A stretch of 41,196 nucleotides of DNA, taken from Zoogloeaceae bacterium (GTDB taxonomy: Bacteria; Pseudomonadota; Gammaproteobacteria; Burkholderiales; Rhodocyclaceae). The translations under genes and the position numbers were made by a program. Where the stretch lies: assembly GCA_016791025.1 (NCBI GenBank), contig JAEUNX010000046.1, positions 1-41,196 of the forward strand, given 5' to 3'. Below, piece after piece: positions 1 to 7,555 of the stretch (position 1 is its first letter; each line of letters opens with the position of its first letter). The notes beneath the pieces are model-generated. The model saw only the letters and a list, made by a program, of their open reading frames with translations, was not told the DNA's origin and searched no databases.

Positions 1-312
1 CTCCGGCGGACGGAAGAAGCTGTAGGACGAAAACTCCGTGTGGCGCTCCCATTTCAGGCGGAAGGCTCCGACGTCGAGAATCAGATGATCGCCGGTGGCC
101 TCTGGCAACGGGACGGCAAAGGCCGCGGCGAGATTGCGCAGGTGGGAGACTTCGACGCTTCGGGGAAATTCGTCATCGTGGCTGATGGCCACGAAGGAGA
201 CGAGGTGCGGTGCCGCGAGCGGAATGGGCGGGCGGGCGTGGATCTCGTTGTTGAGGGCGAGCCGGAGCGGGTGATCGGTCAATCCGGTCAGTGCAGGGGC
301 GGATTCGGGCAT
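1..312 (-). CDS. DUF3422 family protein, 5' part only
   Basis: The first 104 codons of a minus-strand gene are open at the left edge of the window. The ATG is at 312, with a GAGG-like ribosome site about 10 nt upstream. The protein begins MPESAPALTGLTDHPLR and then shows NNEIHARPP, VSFVAISHDD and WERHTEFSSYSF. These blocks are the hallmark of the N-terminus of the DUF3422 family of predicted membrane-anchored proteins, which usually exceed 400 residues. The function of the family is not established, and the predicted C-terminal membrane segments lie outside the window. The reading frame is uninterrupted, so the gene is cut by the window edge and not broken. Confidence 0.85.
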   Translation of the reverse strand, partial: MPESAPALTGLTDHPLRLALNNEIHARPPIPLAAPHLVSFVAISHDDEFPRSVEVSHLRNLAAAFAVPLPEATGDHLILDVGAFRLKWERHTEFSSYSFFRPPE

Positions 313-784
313 GGTGTCTTGGGCCTCTTCGATGCATGGATAGCCAAAATCGGCCAGGCGCGTGCCAGGCCCTTCCATCCCCATCCCAAGTTTTTTCTCG
401 GATCTTGCCCAAGCCGGGCCGACAGGGCAAGGTAGGGGTTCTACGAATGCAATGAGGAGTGGGCCCTTTGGCGGATGCGGACGACGCTTCGTCGACGGCG
501 GGCATGGTTCGCCAAGCGGTGCTTGATTGCCGCTGCGCGTCCTGTAATCGCTGGCAAGGCCCCCGCAGGCTTGGCTCGGAGGCCGGCACGGTGGAGTTTG
601 AAAGCTTTCAGGTTCGAGGAGTGTGTCACGAAGGGCCGTGGCACGGCACGCCCAGGTCGCCCCGCGCTGCCTGTGGCCGCTGGGTGGTCTGGAGCGTAAT
701 CGGCTGACGAGGCCAAGAAAGAAAAAAACCCGTTGCCAAGGGGCAACGGGTTTTTGCGGGCCGGGGTTCGGCCGCTGAAACGGC
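313..784. other. Intergenic stretch between DUF3422 gene and aceA
   Basis: About 470 bp carry no gene I can support. The open frames here (for example 459-707 plus and 441-784 minus) give arginine-, proline- and serine-rich translations with no recognisable domain. The stretch holds the aceA terminator at 721-755. It also holds a 7-bp inverted repeat CTTGCCC...GGGCAAG at 404-431 of unknown meaning. The DUF3422 promoter should lie here, but I could not pick a convincing one. Confidence 0.5.
721..755 (-). terminator. Rho-independent terminator of aceA
   Basis: An 11-bp stem (727-737 with 742-752, core CCCGTTGCC/GGCAACGGG) has a 4-nt loop and A/T runs on both sides. On the minus strand the hairpin is followed by a T run. 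It begins about 30 nt beyond the aceA stop codon. Because both flanks are A/T-rich, it could also act on plus-strand transcripts. Confidence 0.9.
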
Positions 785-2098
785 TTAGTGGAACTGCTCT
801 TCTTCGGTGGAGCCGGTGAGGGCCTTGACGGAAGAGGAACCGCCCTGGATGACGGTGGTGACGTCGTCGAAGTAGCCGGCGCCGACTTCCTGCTGGTGGG
901 ACACGAAGGTGTAGCCCTTGTCGCGAGCGGCGAATTCGGGTTCCTGCACCATTTCGGTGTAGTGCTTCATACCTTCGCCGCGGGCGTAAGCGTGGGCGAA
1001 CTGGAAGGTGTTGTACCAGTTGATGTGGATGCCAGCCAGGGTGATGAACTGGTACTTGTAGCCCAGCGCGGAGAGTTCGTCCTGGAACTTGGCGATGGTG
1101 GCATCGTCCAGGTTCTTCTTCCAGTTGAAGGAGGGCGAGCAGTTGTAGGACAGCAGCTTGCCGGGACAGGCGGCGAGCACGGCCTGGGCGAATTCGCGAG
1201 CAAAGCCCAGATCCGGCGTACCAGTTTCGCACCACACCAGATCAGCGTAGGGAGCGTAGGCGACGCCACGGGAGATGGCCTGATCAAGACCATTTTTGAC
1301 GCGGTAGAAGCCTTCCTGGGTGCGCTCGCCGGTGCAGAAGGGCTTGTCGTTGGCGTCGTGATCGGAAGTCAGCAGGTTGGCGGCTTCGGCGTCGGTCCGG
1401 GCCAGGATCAAGGTGGGGACACCCATGACGTCGGAGGCGAAACGGGCAGCGATCAGCTTTTCAATGGCTTCCTGGGTCGGAACGAGCACCTTGCCGCCCA
1501 TGTGACCGCACTTCTTCACGGCGGCCAGCTGGTCTTCGAAGTGCACACCGGCGGCGCCGGCGGCGATCATGTTCTTCATCAGCTCGAAGGCGTTCAGGAC
1601 GCCACCGAAACCGGCCTCCGCGTCAGCCACGATCGGCAGGAAATAGTCGACGAAGCCTTCATCACCGGGGTTCACGCCACGGGACCACTGGATCTCGTCG
1701 GCGCGCTTGAATGTGTTGTTGATGCGGCGAACCATGGTCGGAACAGAGTCGTAGGCATACAGCGACTGGTCCGGATACATGGTTTCGGAGGTGTTGCCGT
1801 CGGCGGCGACCTGCCAGCCCGAAAGATACACGGCTTCCAGGCCCGCCTTGGCTTGCTGCATGGCCTGACCAGCGGTGATGGCGCCGAAGGCATTCACATA
1901 GCCCTTTTTGGCACCGCCATTGACCTTTTCCCACAGCTTTTCGGCGCCGCGCTTGGCCAGGGTGTAGTCGATGGGCAGGGAGCCACGCAGCCGAACGACG
2001 TCGGCAGCGGCGTAACCGCGCTTGATGCCTTTCCAGCGGGGGTTTTCGGCCCAGTCTTTTTCGAGGGCGGCGATCTGCTGTTCGCGAGTCAGGGACAT
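785..2098 (-). CDS. aceA: Isocitrate lyase
   Basis: Isocitrate lyase splits isocitrate into glyoxylate and succinate, the first step of the glyoxylate bypass that allows growth on acetate and fatty acids. The protein has 437 residues, close to the usual length of about 434 for the bacterial short form. The catalytic signature KKCGHM lies at 195-200, with the active-site cysteine at 197. GNTSETMYPDQSLY (101-114) and FNWKKNLDD, seen toward the C-terminus, are also typical. An AAGGA ribosome site sits 8-12 nt before the ATG at 2098. The gene is monocistronic, with its own promoter at 2227-2255 and terminator at 721-755. Malate synthase, the partner enzyme, is not in the window. Confidence 0.98.
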   Translation of the reverse strand: MSLTREQQIAALEKDWAENPRWKGIKRGYAAADVVRLRGSLPIDYTLAKRGAEKLWEKVNGGAKKGYVNAFGAITAGQAMQQAKAGLEAVYLSGWQVAADGNTSETMYPDQSLYAYDSVPTMVRRINNTFKRADEIQWSRGVNPGDEGFVDYFLPIVADAEAGFGGVLNAFELMKNMIAAGAAGVHFEDQLAAVKKCGHMGGKVLVPTQEAIEKLIAARFASDVMGVPTLILARTDAEAANLLTSDHDANDKPFCTGERTQEGFYRVKNGLDQAISRGVAYAPYADLVWCETGTPDLGFAREFAQAVLAACPGKLLSYNCSPSFNWKKNLDDATIAKFQDELSALGYKYQFITLAGIHINWYNTFQFAHAYARGEGMKHYTEMVQEPEFAARDKGYTFVSHQQEVGAGYFDDVTTVIQGGSSSVKALTGSTEEEQFH

Positions 2099-2219
2099 GG
2101 TGAATCCTTATCTACTTGAGTTGAGAGAGGAGGGAGGGAGCCTCGCCTTGCGTCGGATGGGGTTGGTGTCCCACGAAATGGCAGGGCCGTTTCGCTCAAC
2201 ACTTCGCCGTCCGGGAAGG

Positions 2220-2248
2220 TTGCGAAAGTATAGGGAGCTTTTTGCGAA
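2220..2248. promoter_or_regulatory. TTGCGAA direct repeats overlapping the aceA promoter
   Basis: TTGCGAA occurs at 2220-2226 and again at 2242-2248, on the same face of the helix (22 bp apart). One copy lies in the -35/-10 spacer and the other just past the -10 box, where a bound protein would block RNA polymerase. The repeat resembles the TTTGCAAA-type sites of RamB-like glyoxylate-bypass regulators. That link is inference. Confidence 0.45.
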
Positions 2249-2255
2249 GCAGCAA
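2227..2255 (-). promoter_or_regulatory. Predicted sigma-70 promoter of aceA
   Basis: On the minus strand, TTGCTG (2255-2250) is followed by a 17-nt spacer and TATACT (2232-2227). The -10 box matches the consensus at 5 of 6 positions. The -35 box matches at 3 of 6, which would suit an activated or repressed promoter. The predicted transcript starts near 2220. Confidence 0.65.
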
Positions 2256-2275
2256 TATGTCTTATATAAGACATA
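2256..2275. promoter_or_regulatory. 20-bp perfect palindrome abutting the aceA -35 box
   Basis: The half-site TATGTCTTAT is followed directly by its exact reverse complement, giving a 20-bp palindrome with no spacer. It ends at the base next to the -35 hexamer. A perfect AT-rich palindrome in this position is very likely a binding site for a dimeric regulator. The CTTATATAAG core resembles sites used by some GntR-family regulators of central metabolism, but the regulator is not identified by the sequence. No regulator gene is in the window. Confidence 0.7.
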
Positions 2276-2316
2276 AGAAAAAAATTACCTATAAAAACCA
2301 ATTGCTTGGCGTCTGC

Positions 2317-2368
2317 ATTCCACACTGTGGAATGAAAACCGGTTCGTGAAACGGCGAGGTGTTTCACG
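2317..2368 (-). terminator. Two inverted repeats after rraA, possible terminator
   Basis: An 8-bp stem CGTGAAAC/GTTTCACG (2345-2352 with 2361-2368, 8-nt loop) lies 36 nt past the rraA stop. A 9-bp inverted repeat CATTCCACA/TGTGGAATG with a 1-nt centre follows at 2317-2335. Only a short T run follows the first hairpin on the minus strand, so termination is plausible but not clear. The second repeat could instead be an operator. Confidence 0.35.
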
Positions 2369-2403
2369 GCGGGTGCGCCGCGCAAGTCGCGCGTTCAATT
2401 GGG

Positions 2404-2883
2404 TCACAGAAGGGGCGAATCGGACAAGATCACGCCATCCTCGTCTGCATAGAGGTGCTCGCCGGGTGTAAAGGTAACGCCACCGAATGTCACCGGGACG
2501 TTGCGCTCGCCGACGCCCTTTTTGATGCTCTTCATCGGGTGTGTTCCGAGGGCAAAAACGCCGAGATCCATCTCGCTTATCGGGCGCGAGTCGCGAATGC
2601 AACCGTAGACGACCACGCCGGCCCATCCGTTCTTGACTCCTAGCAGGGCGAGCTGGTCGCCCACGAGGGCGCAGCGCAGGGAGCCTCCGCCATCCACGAC
2701 GAGGACCTGCCCATCGCCAGGGCCTTCAAGGCTGGTTCGCACCAGCGAATTGTCCTCGAATACCTTCAGGGTTGTCAGGCGGCCATAAAACGCCTTCCGA
2801 CCGCCAAAGCTACGGAACATGGGTGTGACGACGCGAATCTTGCCCTCATGGGCATCGCAGAGGTCGGCGGTCTGGAAGGTCAT
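2404..2883 (-). CDS. rraA: RraA-family protein (RNase E regulator or oxo-acid aldolase)
   Basis: The 159-residue protein aligns along its whole length with E. coli RraA (161 residues). Shared blocks include [10 protein letters not shown] (23-32), [11 protein letters not shown] (60-70) and [15 protein letters not shown] near the C-terminus. RraA binds RNase E and dampens mRNA decay. The same fold also makes 4-hydroxy-4-methyl-2-oxoglutarate aldolases and oxaloacetate decarboxylases. This protein keeps an Arg-Asp pair (R97-D98 in YGCIRDSR) that is used in catalysis by the aldolases and is not intact in E. coli RraA, so an enzymatic role is possible. A GGAG ribosome site precedes the ATG. The gene sits just past the clpA terminator. 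Confidence 0.88.
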   Translation of the reverse strand: MTFQTADLCDAHEGKIRVVTPMFRSFGGRKAFYGRLTTLKVFEDNSLVRTSLEGPGDGQVLVVDGGGSLRCALVGDQLALLGVKNGWAGVVVYGCIRDSRPISEMDLGVFALGTHPMKSIKKGVGERNVPVTFGGVTFTPGEHLYADEDGVILSDSPLL

Positions 2884-2901
2884 GGAAGTGTCTCCGTCGA
2901 T

Positions 2902-2936
2902 GGAAAAAATAAAGCGGCCCTGAACAAAGGGCCGCT
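2902..2936 (-). terminator. Rho-independent terminator of clpA
   Basis: A 9-bp stem AGCGGCCCT/AGGGCCGCT (2913-2921 with 2928-2936) with a 6-nt loop is followed on the minus strand by TTTATTTTTT. It lies about 20 nt beyond the clpA stop and ends the clpS-clpA transcript. Confidence 0.9.
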
Positions 2937-2957
2937 AGGAATTACGAGATCGCTCTG

Positions 2958-5228
2958 TTAGATGACAGCGATCTCTTCTTCGTTGAATTGCAGTTGGACC
3001 TTGTCGTCGTCGTCCAGATCGATGGTGACGTGGCCACCATTGACCAACCTGCCGAACAGCAACTCGTCGGCCAGAGCAGACCGGATGGTGTCCTGGATCA
3101 GGCGGGACATCGGGCGCGCACCCATCAGGGGGTCGAAACCTTTTTCGGCCAGCCAGGCTTTGAGGCGGTCGGTGAAGTGCGCGTCCACCTTCTTCTCGTG
3201 CAACTGGGCTTCGAGTTGCATCAGGAACTTGTCCACGACCCGCAGGATTACGGAGTTGTCGAGGGCCTTGAACGATATGGTGGCATCGAGGCGGTTCCGG
3301 AATTCCGGCGAGAACATCCGCTTGATGTCGCCCATCTCGTCGCCTGCCTCACGCTTGGCGGAAAAGCCCATGACGGGCTTCTGCATGGCTTCTGCCCCCG
3401 CATTGGTGGTCATGATGATAATGACGTTGCGGAAATCTGCCTGCCGGCCATTGTTGTCGGTCAGCGTTCCGTGGTCCATGACCTGGAGAAGGATGTTGTA
3501 GATGTCTGGGTGGGCCTTTTCGATTTCATCCAGCAACAGGACGCAATGGGGCTTCTTAGTGATGGCCTCGGTGAGCAAACCACCTTGGTCGAAGCCGACG
3601 TATCCCGGAGGGGCACCAATCAAGCGGCTCACCGCATGGCGCTCCATGTACTCCGACATGTCGAGCCGTTCCAATTCAATTCCCAGGGTGTAGGCGAGTT
3701 GGCGCGCAACCTCTGTCTTGCCCACTCCGGTCGGTCCGCTGAAAAGGAAGGAGCCGATGGGCTTGGACGGGTTGCCCAACCCTGACCGGGACATCTTGAT
3801 AGCCTTGGCAAGGGCGTCGATGGCTGCGTCCTGGCCGAACACTACGTTCTTGAGGTCGCGCTCAAGGGTCTTGAGCGCTGCGCGGTCGTCGTTGGACACC
3901 GTGCGCGGCGGGATCCGCGCAATCTTCGCGACAATCTCCTCGATCTCCGTCTTGCCTATGGTTTTTCGCTGCTTGGACTTGGGCAGGATGCGCTGGGCGG
4001 CGCCGGCCTCGTCAATCACGTCAATGGCCTTGTCGGGCAGGTGACGATCGTTGATGTAGCGTGCCGACAACTCTGCGGCCGATTGCAGCGCAGAACTCGA
4101 GTATTTGACGCCGTGATGCTCTTCGAAGCGGGTCTTCAGTCCTTTGAGAATCTCTACGGTTTCCGAAACCGAAGGCTCAACGACGTCTACCTTCTGGAAG
4201 CGGCGCGAGAGGGCGTGATCCTTTTCGAAGATCTGGCGGAACTCGGTGTAGGTCGTGGCGCCGATGCACTTCAACTGGCCAGAGGAGAGTGCGGGTTTGA
4301 GTAGGTTGGACGCATCCAAAGTCCCGCCGGAAGCGGCGCCGGCACCAATCAGGGTATGAATCTCGTCGATGAACAGAACGGCGTTCGGCTGATCGACCAA
4401 TTGCTTTAGGACCGCTTTCAAGCGCTGCTCGAAATCGCCACGATATTTGGTTCCAGCGAGCAGCGCACCCATGTCGAGCGCATAAACCTGGGCGTCTGCC
4501 AGCACTTCCGGGACGCGCCCTTCCACGACGCGCCGAGCGAGGCCTTCAGCGATCGCAGTCTTGCCGACGCCTGCCTCGCCCACCAAGAGCGGGTTATTTT
4601 TGCGACGGCGGCAGAGCGTCTGGATGACCCGCTCAACTTCCTTTTCACGACCGATCAGGGGATCGATTTTGCCCACCAGCGCCTGCTGGTTGAGATTCTG
4701 AGTGTAGCTTTCCAGGGCGCCACCGGAGGCGGGTGTTTCAGTTTCGGATTCGCTCTGCTCTGATTCGGAGCGATTGGAAGGCGCACCGGATTGGGGATTC
4801 TTGGAAATGCCGTGGGAGATGAAGTTCACCACGTCGAGGCGGGTGACATTCTGACGCTGAAGGAAATAAACCGCGTGAGAATCCTTCTCGCCAAAAATAG
4901 CGACCAGGACATTGGCGCCGGTGACCTCCTTCTTGCCCGAGGATTGGACGTGCAGGATGGCCCGCTGAATGACCCGTTGGAAGCCGAGAGTCGGTTGGGT
5001 GTCTATTTCGTCCCCGCCCTCCACCTTCGGCGTGTGCTCATTGACGAAATTCGTCAGCTCCCGCCGAAGTTCCTCTACGTTAGCGGCGCAGGCTCGGAGG
5101 ACTTCCGCTGCAGACGGATTGTCGAGGAGCGCGAGCAGCAAGTGCTCGACGGTAATGAACTCATGCCGCTTCTGGCGCGCCTCGACAAAGGCCATATGCA
5201 GGCTCACTTCCAACTCTTGGGCGATCAT
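2958..5228 (-). CDS. clpA: ATP-dependent Clp protease ATP-binding subunit ClpA
   Basis: ClpA is a cytoplasmic AAA+ unfoldase that feeds substrates to ClpP. The 756-residue protein (E. coli 758) starts [14 protein letters not shown], matching the family N-terminus. The frame stays open 36 codons further upstream but that part overlaps clpS, so it was not used. The N-domain spans about 1-145. The first AAA module has Walker A GEAGVGKT (217-224) and Walker B LFIDEIHT (285-292). The second has GPTGVGKT (498-505) and LLLDEIEK (564-571). The ClpP-docking tripeptide, IGL in E. coli, appears to be MGF here. A GGAGG within the end of clpS serves as ribosome site. clpS stops only 2 nt before this start, so the two are co-transcribed. 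Confidence 0.98.
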   Translation of the reverse strand: MIAQELEVSLHMAFVEARQKRHEFITVEHLLLALLDNPSAAEVLRACAANVEELRRELTNFVNEHTPKVEGGDEIDTQPTLGFQRVIQRAILHVQSSGKKEVTGANVLVAIFGEKDSHAVYFLQRQNVTRLDVVNFISHGISKNPQSGAPSNRSESEQSESETETPASGGALESYTQNLNQQALVGKIDPLIGREKEVERVIQTLCRRRKNNPLLVGEAGVGKTAIAEGLARRVVEGRVPEVLADAQVYALDMGALLAGTKYRGDFEQRLKAVLKQLVDQPNAVLFIDEIHTLIGAGAASGGTLDASNLLKPALSSGQLKCIGATTYTEFRQIFEKDHALSRRFQKVDVVEPSVSETVEILKGLKTRFEEHHGVKYSSSALQSAAELSARYINDRHLPDKAIDVIDEAGAAQRILPKSKQRKTIGKTEIEEIVAKIARIPPRTVSNDDRAALKTLERDLKNVVFGQDAAIDALAKAIKMSRSGLGNPSKPIGSFLFSGPTGVGKTEVARQLAYTLGIELERLDMSEYMERHAVSRLIGAPPGYVGFDQGGLLTEAITKKPHCVLLLDEIEKAHPDIYNILLQVMDHGTLTDNNGRQADFRNVIIIMTTNAGAEAMQKPVMGFSAKREAGDEMGDIKRMFSPEFRNRLDATISFKALDNSVILRVVDKFLMQLEAQLHEKKVDAHFTDRLKAWLAEKGFDPLMGARPMSRLIQDTIRSALADELLFGRLVNGGHVTIDLDDDDKVQLQFNEEEIAVI

Positions 5229-5230
5229 CT

Positions 5231-5539
5231 TCAGTTTTCCTCCATCACGCATGCCAGCGGATGCTGATGTTGCCTGGCAAAAGATACGACCTGTTCCACC
5301 TTGGTCGAGGCGATGTCTTTGGGAAAGACGCCGCACAACCCTATGCCTTCCTTATGGACTTGGAGCATGACCCGGGTGGCACGTTCGCGGTCCATGGCGA
5401 AAAATTTCTGCAAAACGACGACCACGAAGTCCATCGGTGTGAAATCGTCATTCAGCAGCAGTACCTTAAAGAGCGGGGGCGGTTTGATCCGCGTCCGCTC
5501 TGCCTCAAGCACGAAGTGTTCCTGCCTCTTTGTTCCCAT
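5231..5539 (-). CDS. clpS: ClpS adaptor protein
   Basis: ClpS binds the ClpA N-domain and delivers N-end-rule substrates while blocking others. The 102-residue product contains [19 protein letters not shown], carrying the NDD.TPM.FV signature of the N-degron pocket, and ends [10 protein letters not shown]. The start at 5539 ([10 protein letters not shown]) matches the family length of about 100-106. An ATG at 5548 would add three residues but overlaps the predicted -10 box. The 2-nt gap to clpA indicates translational coupling. Confidence 0.95.
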   Translation of the reverse strand: MGTKRQEHFVLEAERTRIKPPPLFKVLLLNDDFTPMDFVVVVLQKFFAMDRERATRVMLQVHKEGIGLCGVFPKDIASTKVEQVVSFARQHQHPLACVMEEN

Positions 5540-5546
5540 GCATTCC

Positions 5547-5574
5547 ATTCTAATCCACGGGTTGCGCGACGCAA
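5547..5574 (-). promoter_or_regulatory. Candidate clpS-clpA promoter, possibly leaderless
   Basis: On the minus strand, TTGCGT (5574-5569) is followed by a 16-nt spacer and TAGAAT (5552-5547). The -10 box matches at 5 of 6 positions and the -35 box is weak. The start point would fall near 5540, about 1 nt before the chosen clpS ATG, and no clear ribosome site is visible. Confidence 0.4.
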
Positions 5575-5756
5575 CTGCGCAGCGTGGCACGGGGCGTGGC
5601 AAGAATGCATCCATACCCAGGCGTTTGGCTATTGCGCTGCACTCTGGCGGCAACGTGTTGAAGGGAAAGCTATGCGAGGTCGTGCCTTATCGCAGGCGTC
5701 GCCACTGATCGCACGCAAATTGCTGTTCTGCAACAGAAAAACGTCCCCAATTTTCG

Positions 5757-5785
5757 TTGACGCCCAATATCCAAGTGCGTAAAAG
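5757..5785 (+). promoter_or_regulatory. Predicted promoter of the cold-shock gene
   Basis: TTGACG (5757-5762, 5 of 6 matches) is followed by a 17-nt spacer and TAAAAG (5780-5785, 4 of 6). Transcription would start near 5792, leaving a leader of about 138 nt. A long leader is typical of cspA-type mRNAs, where it folds as a cold-sensing structure. Confidence 0.55.
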
Positions 5786-5929
5786 CTTGTCCGTGCCTTG
5801 ATGGTGCTGCAACAGACAAGTGCCGCGTGTCGCGTCTTCAAGTCGGGGTGCCGGTTTTTCGCATCCTGCAGCCGGGGGCATGTTTCGGGGATTCCCGGTT
5901 CGAATCGAAAATCTGAAGGAAACTGCAAT

Positions 5930-6133
5930 ATGGCAACTGGCACTGTGAAGTGGTTCAACGATTCCAAGGGTTACGGCTTCATTACGCCGGATGATGGCAG
6001 CGAAGACCTCTTCGCCCATTTTTCAGCGATAACGATGAGCGGATTCAAAACCCTGAAGGAAGGTGAGAAGGTGTCCTTTGAAGTCACCCAGGGTCCGAAG
6101 GGAAAACAGGCTGCAAACATCCAAAAAGCCTGA
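5930..6133 (+). CDS. Cold-shock domain protein, CspA family
   Basis: This is a 67-residue single cold-shock domain, a five-stranded barrel that binds single-stranded RNA or DNA and melts mRNA structure at low temperature. The RNP1-type motif KGYGFIT (13-19) and RNP2-type motif LFAHFSAI (28-35) are both present, and the protein begins [10 protein letters not shown]. The frame is open 44 codons upstream, but the AAGGA at 5916-5920 and family length fix the ATG at 5930. The gene is monocistronic, with a promoter at 5757-5785 and terminator at 6174-6207. Bacteria usually carry several paralogues, so I give no gene number. It may be growth-related and not cold-induced. Confidence 0.96.
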   Translation: MATGTVKWFNDSKGYGFITPDDGSEDLFAHFSAITMSGFKTLKEGEKVSFEVTQGPKGKQAANIQKA

Positions 6134-6173
6134 TCTGATACAGCGCCGCTCCCCTTACCAAAGGGGCGGTGAC

Positions 6174-6207
6174 AAAAAAACCGCAGCCATCCGCTGCGGT
6201 TTTTTTT
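6174..6207 (+). terminator. Terminator of the cold-shock gene
   Basis: An 8-bp stem ACCGCAGC/GCTGCGGT with a 5-nt loop is preceded by an A run and followed by eight T residues. It is about 40 nt past the stop. The A run upstream means it can also work on the minus strand, backing up the rpmG terminator. Confidence 0.92.
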
Positions 6208-6270
6208 GCCCTTGATTTTTCTTCCTAATGGTGCAGACGCAGAGGCTCGTGCGCACTGTTGCAGTGCAGC

Positions 6271-6303
6271 AAAACAAAATGCCCTGCGAAAGGCAGGGCA
6301 TTT
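6271..6303 (-). terminator. Terminator of rpmB-rpmG
   Basis: An 11-bp stem AAATGCCCTGC/GCAGGGCATTT (6277-6287 with 6293-6303) has a GAAAG loop. It is followed on the minus strand by TTTTGTTTT and starts 25 nt beyond the rpmG stop. Confidence 0.85.
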
Positions 6304-6328
6304 AGGCTTGGCACCGAGGTGGTCCGAC

Positions 6329-6496
6329 TTATTTCAGCTTCACTTCCTTGTAGGGAACGTGCTTGCGGGCCACCGGATCGTATTTGCTGAATTCAAGCTT
6401 TTCCGGCGTCGTGCGCTTGTTCTTGGAGGTTGTGTAGAAGTGCCCGGTCCCGGCAGTAGACTCGAGCTTGATTTTTTCACGAATGCCTTTGGCCAT
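6329..6496 (-). CDS. rpmG: 50S ribosomal protein L33
   Basis: The 55-residue product begins [20 protein letters not shown] and contains [17 protein letters not shown], nearly the E. coli L33 sequence at the same length. The zinc-binding cysteine pairs found in some L33 proteins are absent, so this is the zinc-independent type. L33 sits near the E site of the large subunit. The gene lies 27 nt downstream of rpmB and ends at a strong terminator, forming the usual rpmB-rpmG pair. Confidence 0.97.
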   Translation of the reverse strand: MAKGIREKIKLESTAGTGHFYTTSKNKRTTPEKLEFSKYDPVARKHVPYKEVKLK

Positions 6497-6523
6497 TTCA
6501 GTTTTCGTCCCGTGCTTTGGCGC

Positions 6524-6760
6524 TTACAGCTTGACGCCGGTTTCCCGAAGTTCAGCGATCACGACATCAATACCCTTCTTGTCGATGGTCCGCAGGCCAG
6601 CATTCGATACGCGCAGGCGAATCCAACGGTTCTCGGCCTCGCTCCAGAAGCGGCGATACTGAAGGTTGGGAAGGAAGCGACGCTTCGTTTTATTGTTTGC
6701 GTGGGATACGTTGTTCCCAACCATCGGCGACTTGCCGGTTACTTGACAGACGCGAGCCAT
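6524..6760 (-). CDS. rpmB: 50S ribosomal protein L28
   Basis: The 78-residue protein begins [20 protein letters not shown] and continues with [16 protein letters not shown], the standard L28 sequence and length. A longer frame reaches 6880 but overlaps radC. The family start at 6760 has GGAG 9-12 nt upstream. It is the first gene of the rpmB-rpmG operon, served by a promoter in the gap after radC. Confidence 0.97.
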   Translation of the reverse strand: MARVCQVTGKSPMVGNNVSHANNKTKRRFLPNLQYRRFWSEAENRWIRLRVSNAGLRTIDKKGIDVVIAELRETGVKL

Positions 6761-6797
6761 GAGCTGCTCCAGGGGTTCGTGTTTTCCTAAACGTTTA

Positions 6798-6827
6798 ATT
6801 TTATCCGAGATGCAGCTTTTTGGGCAA
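6798..6827 (-). promoter_or_regulatory. Predicted promoter of rpmB-rpmG
   Basis: TTGCCC (6827-6822), an 18-nt spacer and TAAAAT (6803-6798) read on the minus strand. The -35 box begins four bases after the radC stop codon. This gives the ribosomal genes their own promoter independent of radC. Confidence 0.55.
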
Positions 6828-6830
6828 GCC

Positions 6831-7508
6831 CTAAAGCAGGCCCCGCTCGGCAAACGATACGACAGGCCCGGTCCCGCCAATCACCATGTGGTCGAGTACC
6901 TGGACGTCGATCAATCCCAGCGCCAGCTTTAGAGTCTGGGTGAGGGTTCGGTCGGCGCTACTGGGTTCGCCCAAGCCGGAAGGGTGATTGTGGGCCAAGA
7001 TGACATTGGCGGCCCCATGATCGAGCGCCAGTTTTACGACTTCGCGCGGAAACACGCTGGTTTGGGTGAGGGTTCCGCGGAAGAGCTCGCAGGCCTTGAT
7101 CAACCTATTTTGGGCGTCCAGAAGCAACACCATGAAGACCTCGTGGCCCAGGTGGGCCAGCCGCAACCGCAGCCAGTCACGGGCAGCCTGGGGCGAGGAT
7201 AGCAAGTCGCGTTCAGCCATTTCCTCGGCCAATGCACGCCGCGCTAGCTCCATCACCGCCTGGAGTTGGGCATATTTCGCTAGTCCCACGCCAGGGATGG
7301 CTGAAAACTCTTCAGCGTCGGCATGGCAAAGTCGTCTGAGGCTGCCGAAATGGTGGAGCAGGTCCCGGGCCAATTCGACGGCCGACTTGCCCCGGACGCC
7401 CACACGGAGGAAAAGTGCGAGCAGTTCGCCGTCGGTCAGCTCGGCTGCGCCATGCTGCAGCAGGCGTTCCCGAGGGCGCTCGCTTTCGGGCCAATCGCGG
7501 ATTGCCAT
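6831..7508 (-). CDS. radC: RadC family protein (JAB/MPN domain)
   Basis: The 225-residue protein starts [17 protein letters not shown], a typical RadC opening. A frame open to 7541 was not used because it would leave almost no room before divergent coaBC. The N-terminal half has a helix-hairpin-helix region ([20 protein letters not shown]). The C-terminal half is a JAB1/MPN-like metalloprotein fold with [14 protein letters not shown], which carries the zinc ligands. Despite its name, the E. coli gene has no proven repair role and the biochemical function is unknown. Divergent coaBC starts 47 nt away. Confidence 0.93.
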   Translation of the reverse strand: MAIRDWPESERPRERLLQHGAAELTDGELLALFLRVGVRGKSAVELARDLLHHFGSLRRLCHADAEEFSAIPGVGLAKYAQLQAVMELARRALAEEMAERDLLSSPQAARDWLRLRLAHLGHEVFMVLLLDAQNRLIKACELFRGTLTQTSVFPREVVKLALDHGAANVILAHNHPSGLGEPSSADRTLTQTLKLALGLIDVQVLDHMVIGGTGPVVSFAERGLL

Positions 7509-7555
7509 AGGGTGTAAAATTACGGCTTGGAAACTCGACAAGTTATTCTATCGGC

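Larger units (their letters stand above)
2099..2403. other. Regulatory intergenic region between rraA and aceA
   Basis: These 305 bp hold the aceA promoter, a 20-bp perfect palindrome, a TTGCGAA direct repeat and two inverted repeats, each listed separately. The 5' leader between the predicted aceA start point near 2220 and the ATG is about 120 nt. I see no protein gene here. Confidence 0.7.
5540..5929. other. Divergent intergenic region between clpS and the cold-shock gene
   Basis: These 390 bp hold the candidate clpS promoter and the cold-shock promoter, plus a long 5' leader for the latter. No protein gene is supported. A GATTC/GAATC hairpin at 5890-5906 lies in the leader. Confidence 0.6.

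Noticed and set aside
404..431. CTTGCCC/GGGCAAG inverted repeat as a terminator
   Set aside because: No T run follows on either strand and the 14-nt loop is large.
788..2119. Long plus-strand frame of 443 codons opposite aceA
   Set aside because: It mirrors the whole of aceA, an unmistakable gene, and its translation has no known domain. Long antisense frames are expected in GC-rich coding DNA.
5889..5911. GGTTCGAATC, resembling a tRNA T arm, in the cold-shock leader
   Set aside because: No acceptor, D or anticodon arm can be built around it, and the pairing GATTC/GAATC does not place TTCGAAT in the loop.
7509..7555. Promoters in the 47-nt radC/coaBC gap
   Set aside because: Several AT-rich hexamers exist, but none pairs with a -35 box at 16-18 nt, so I could not support a call.
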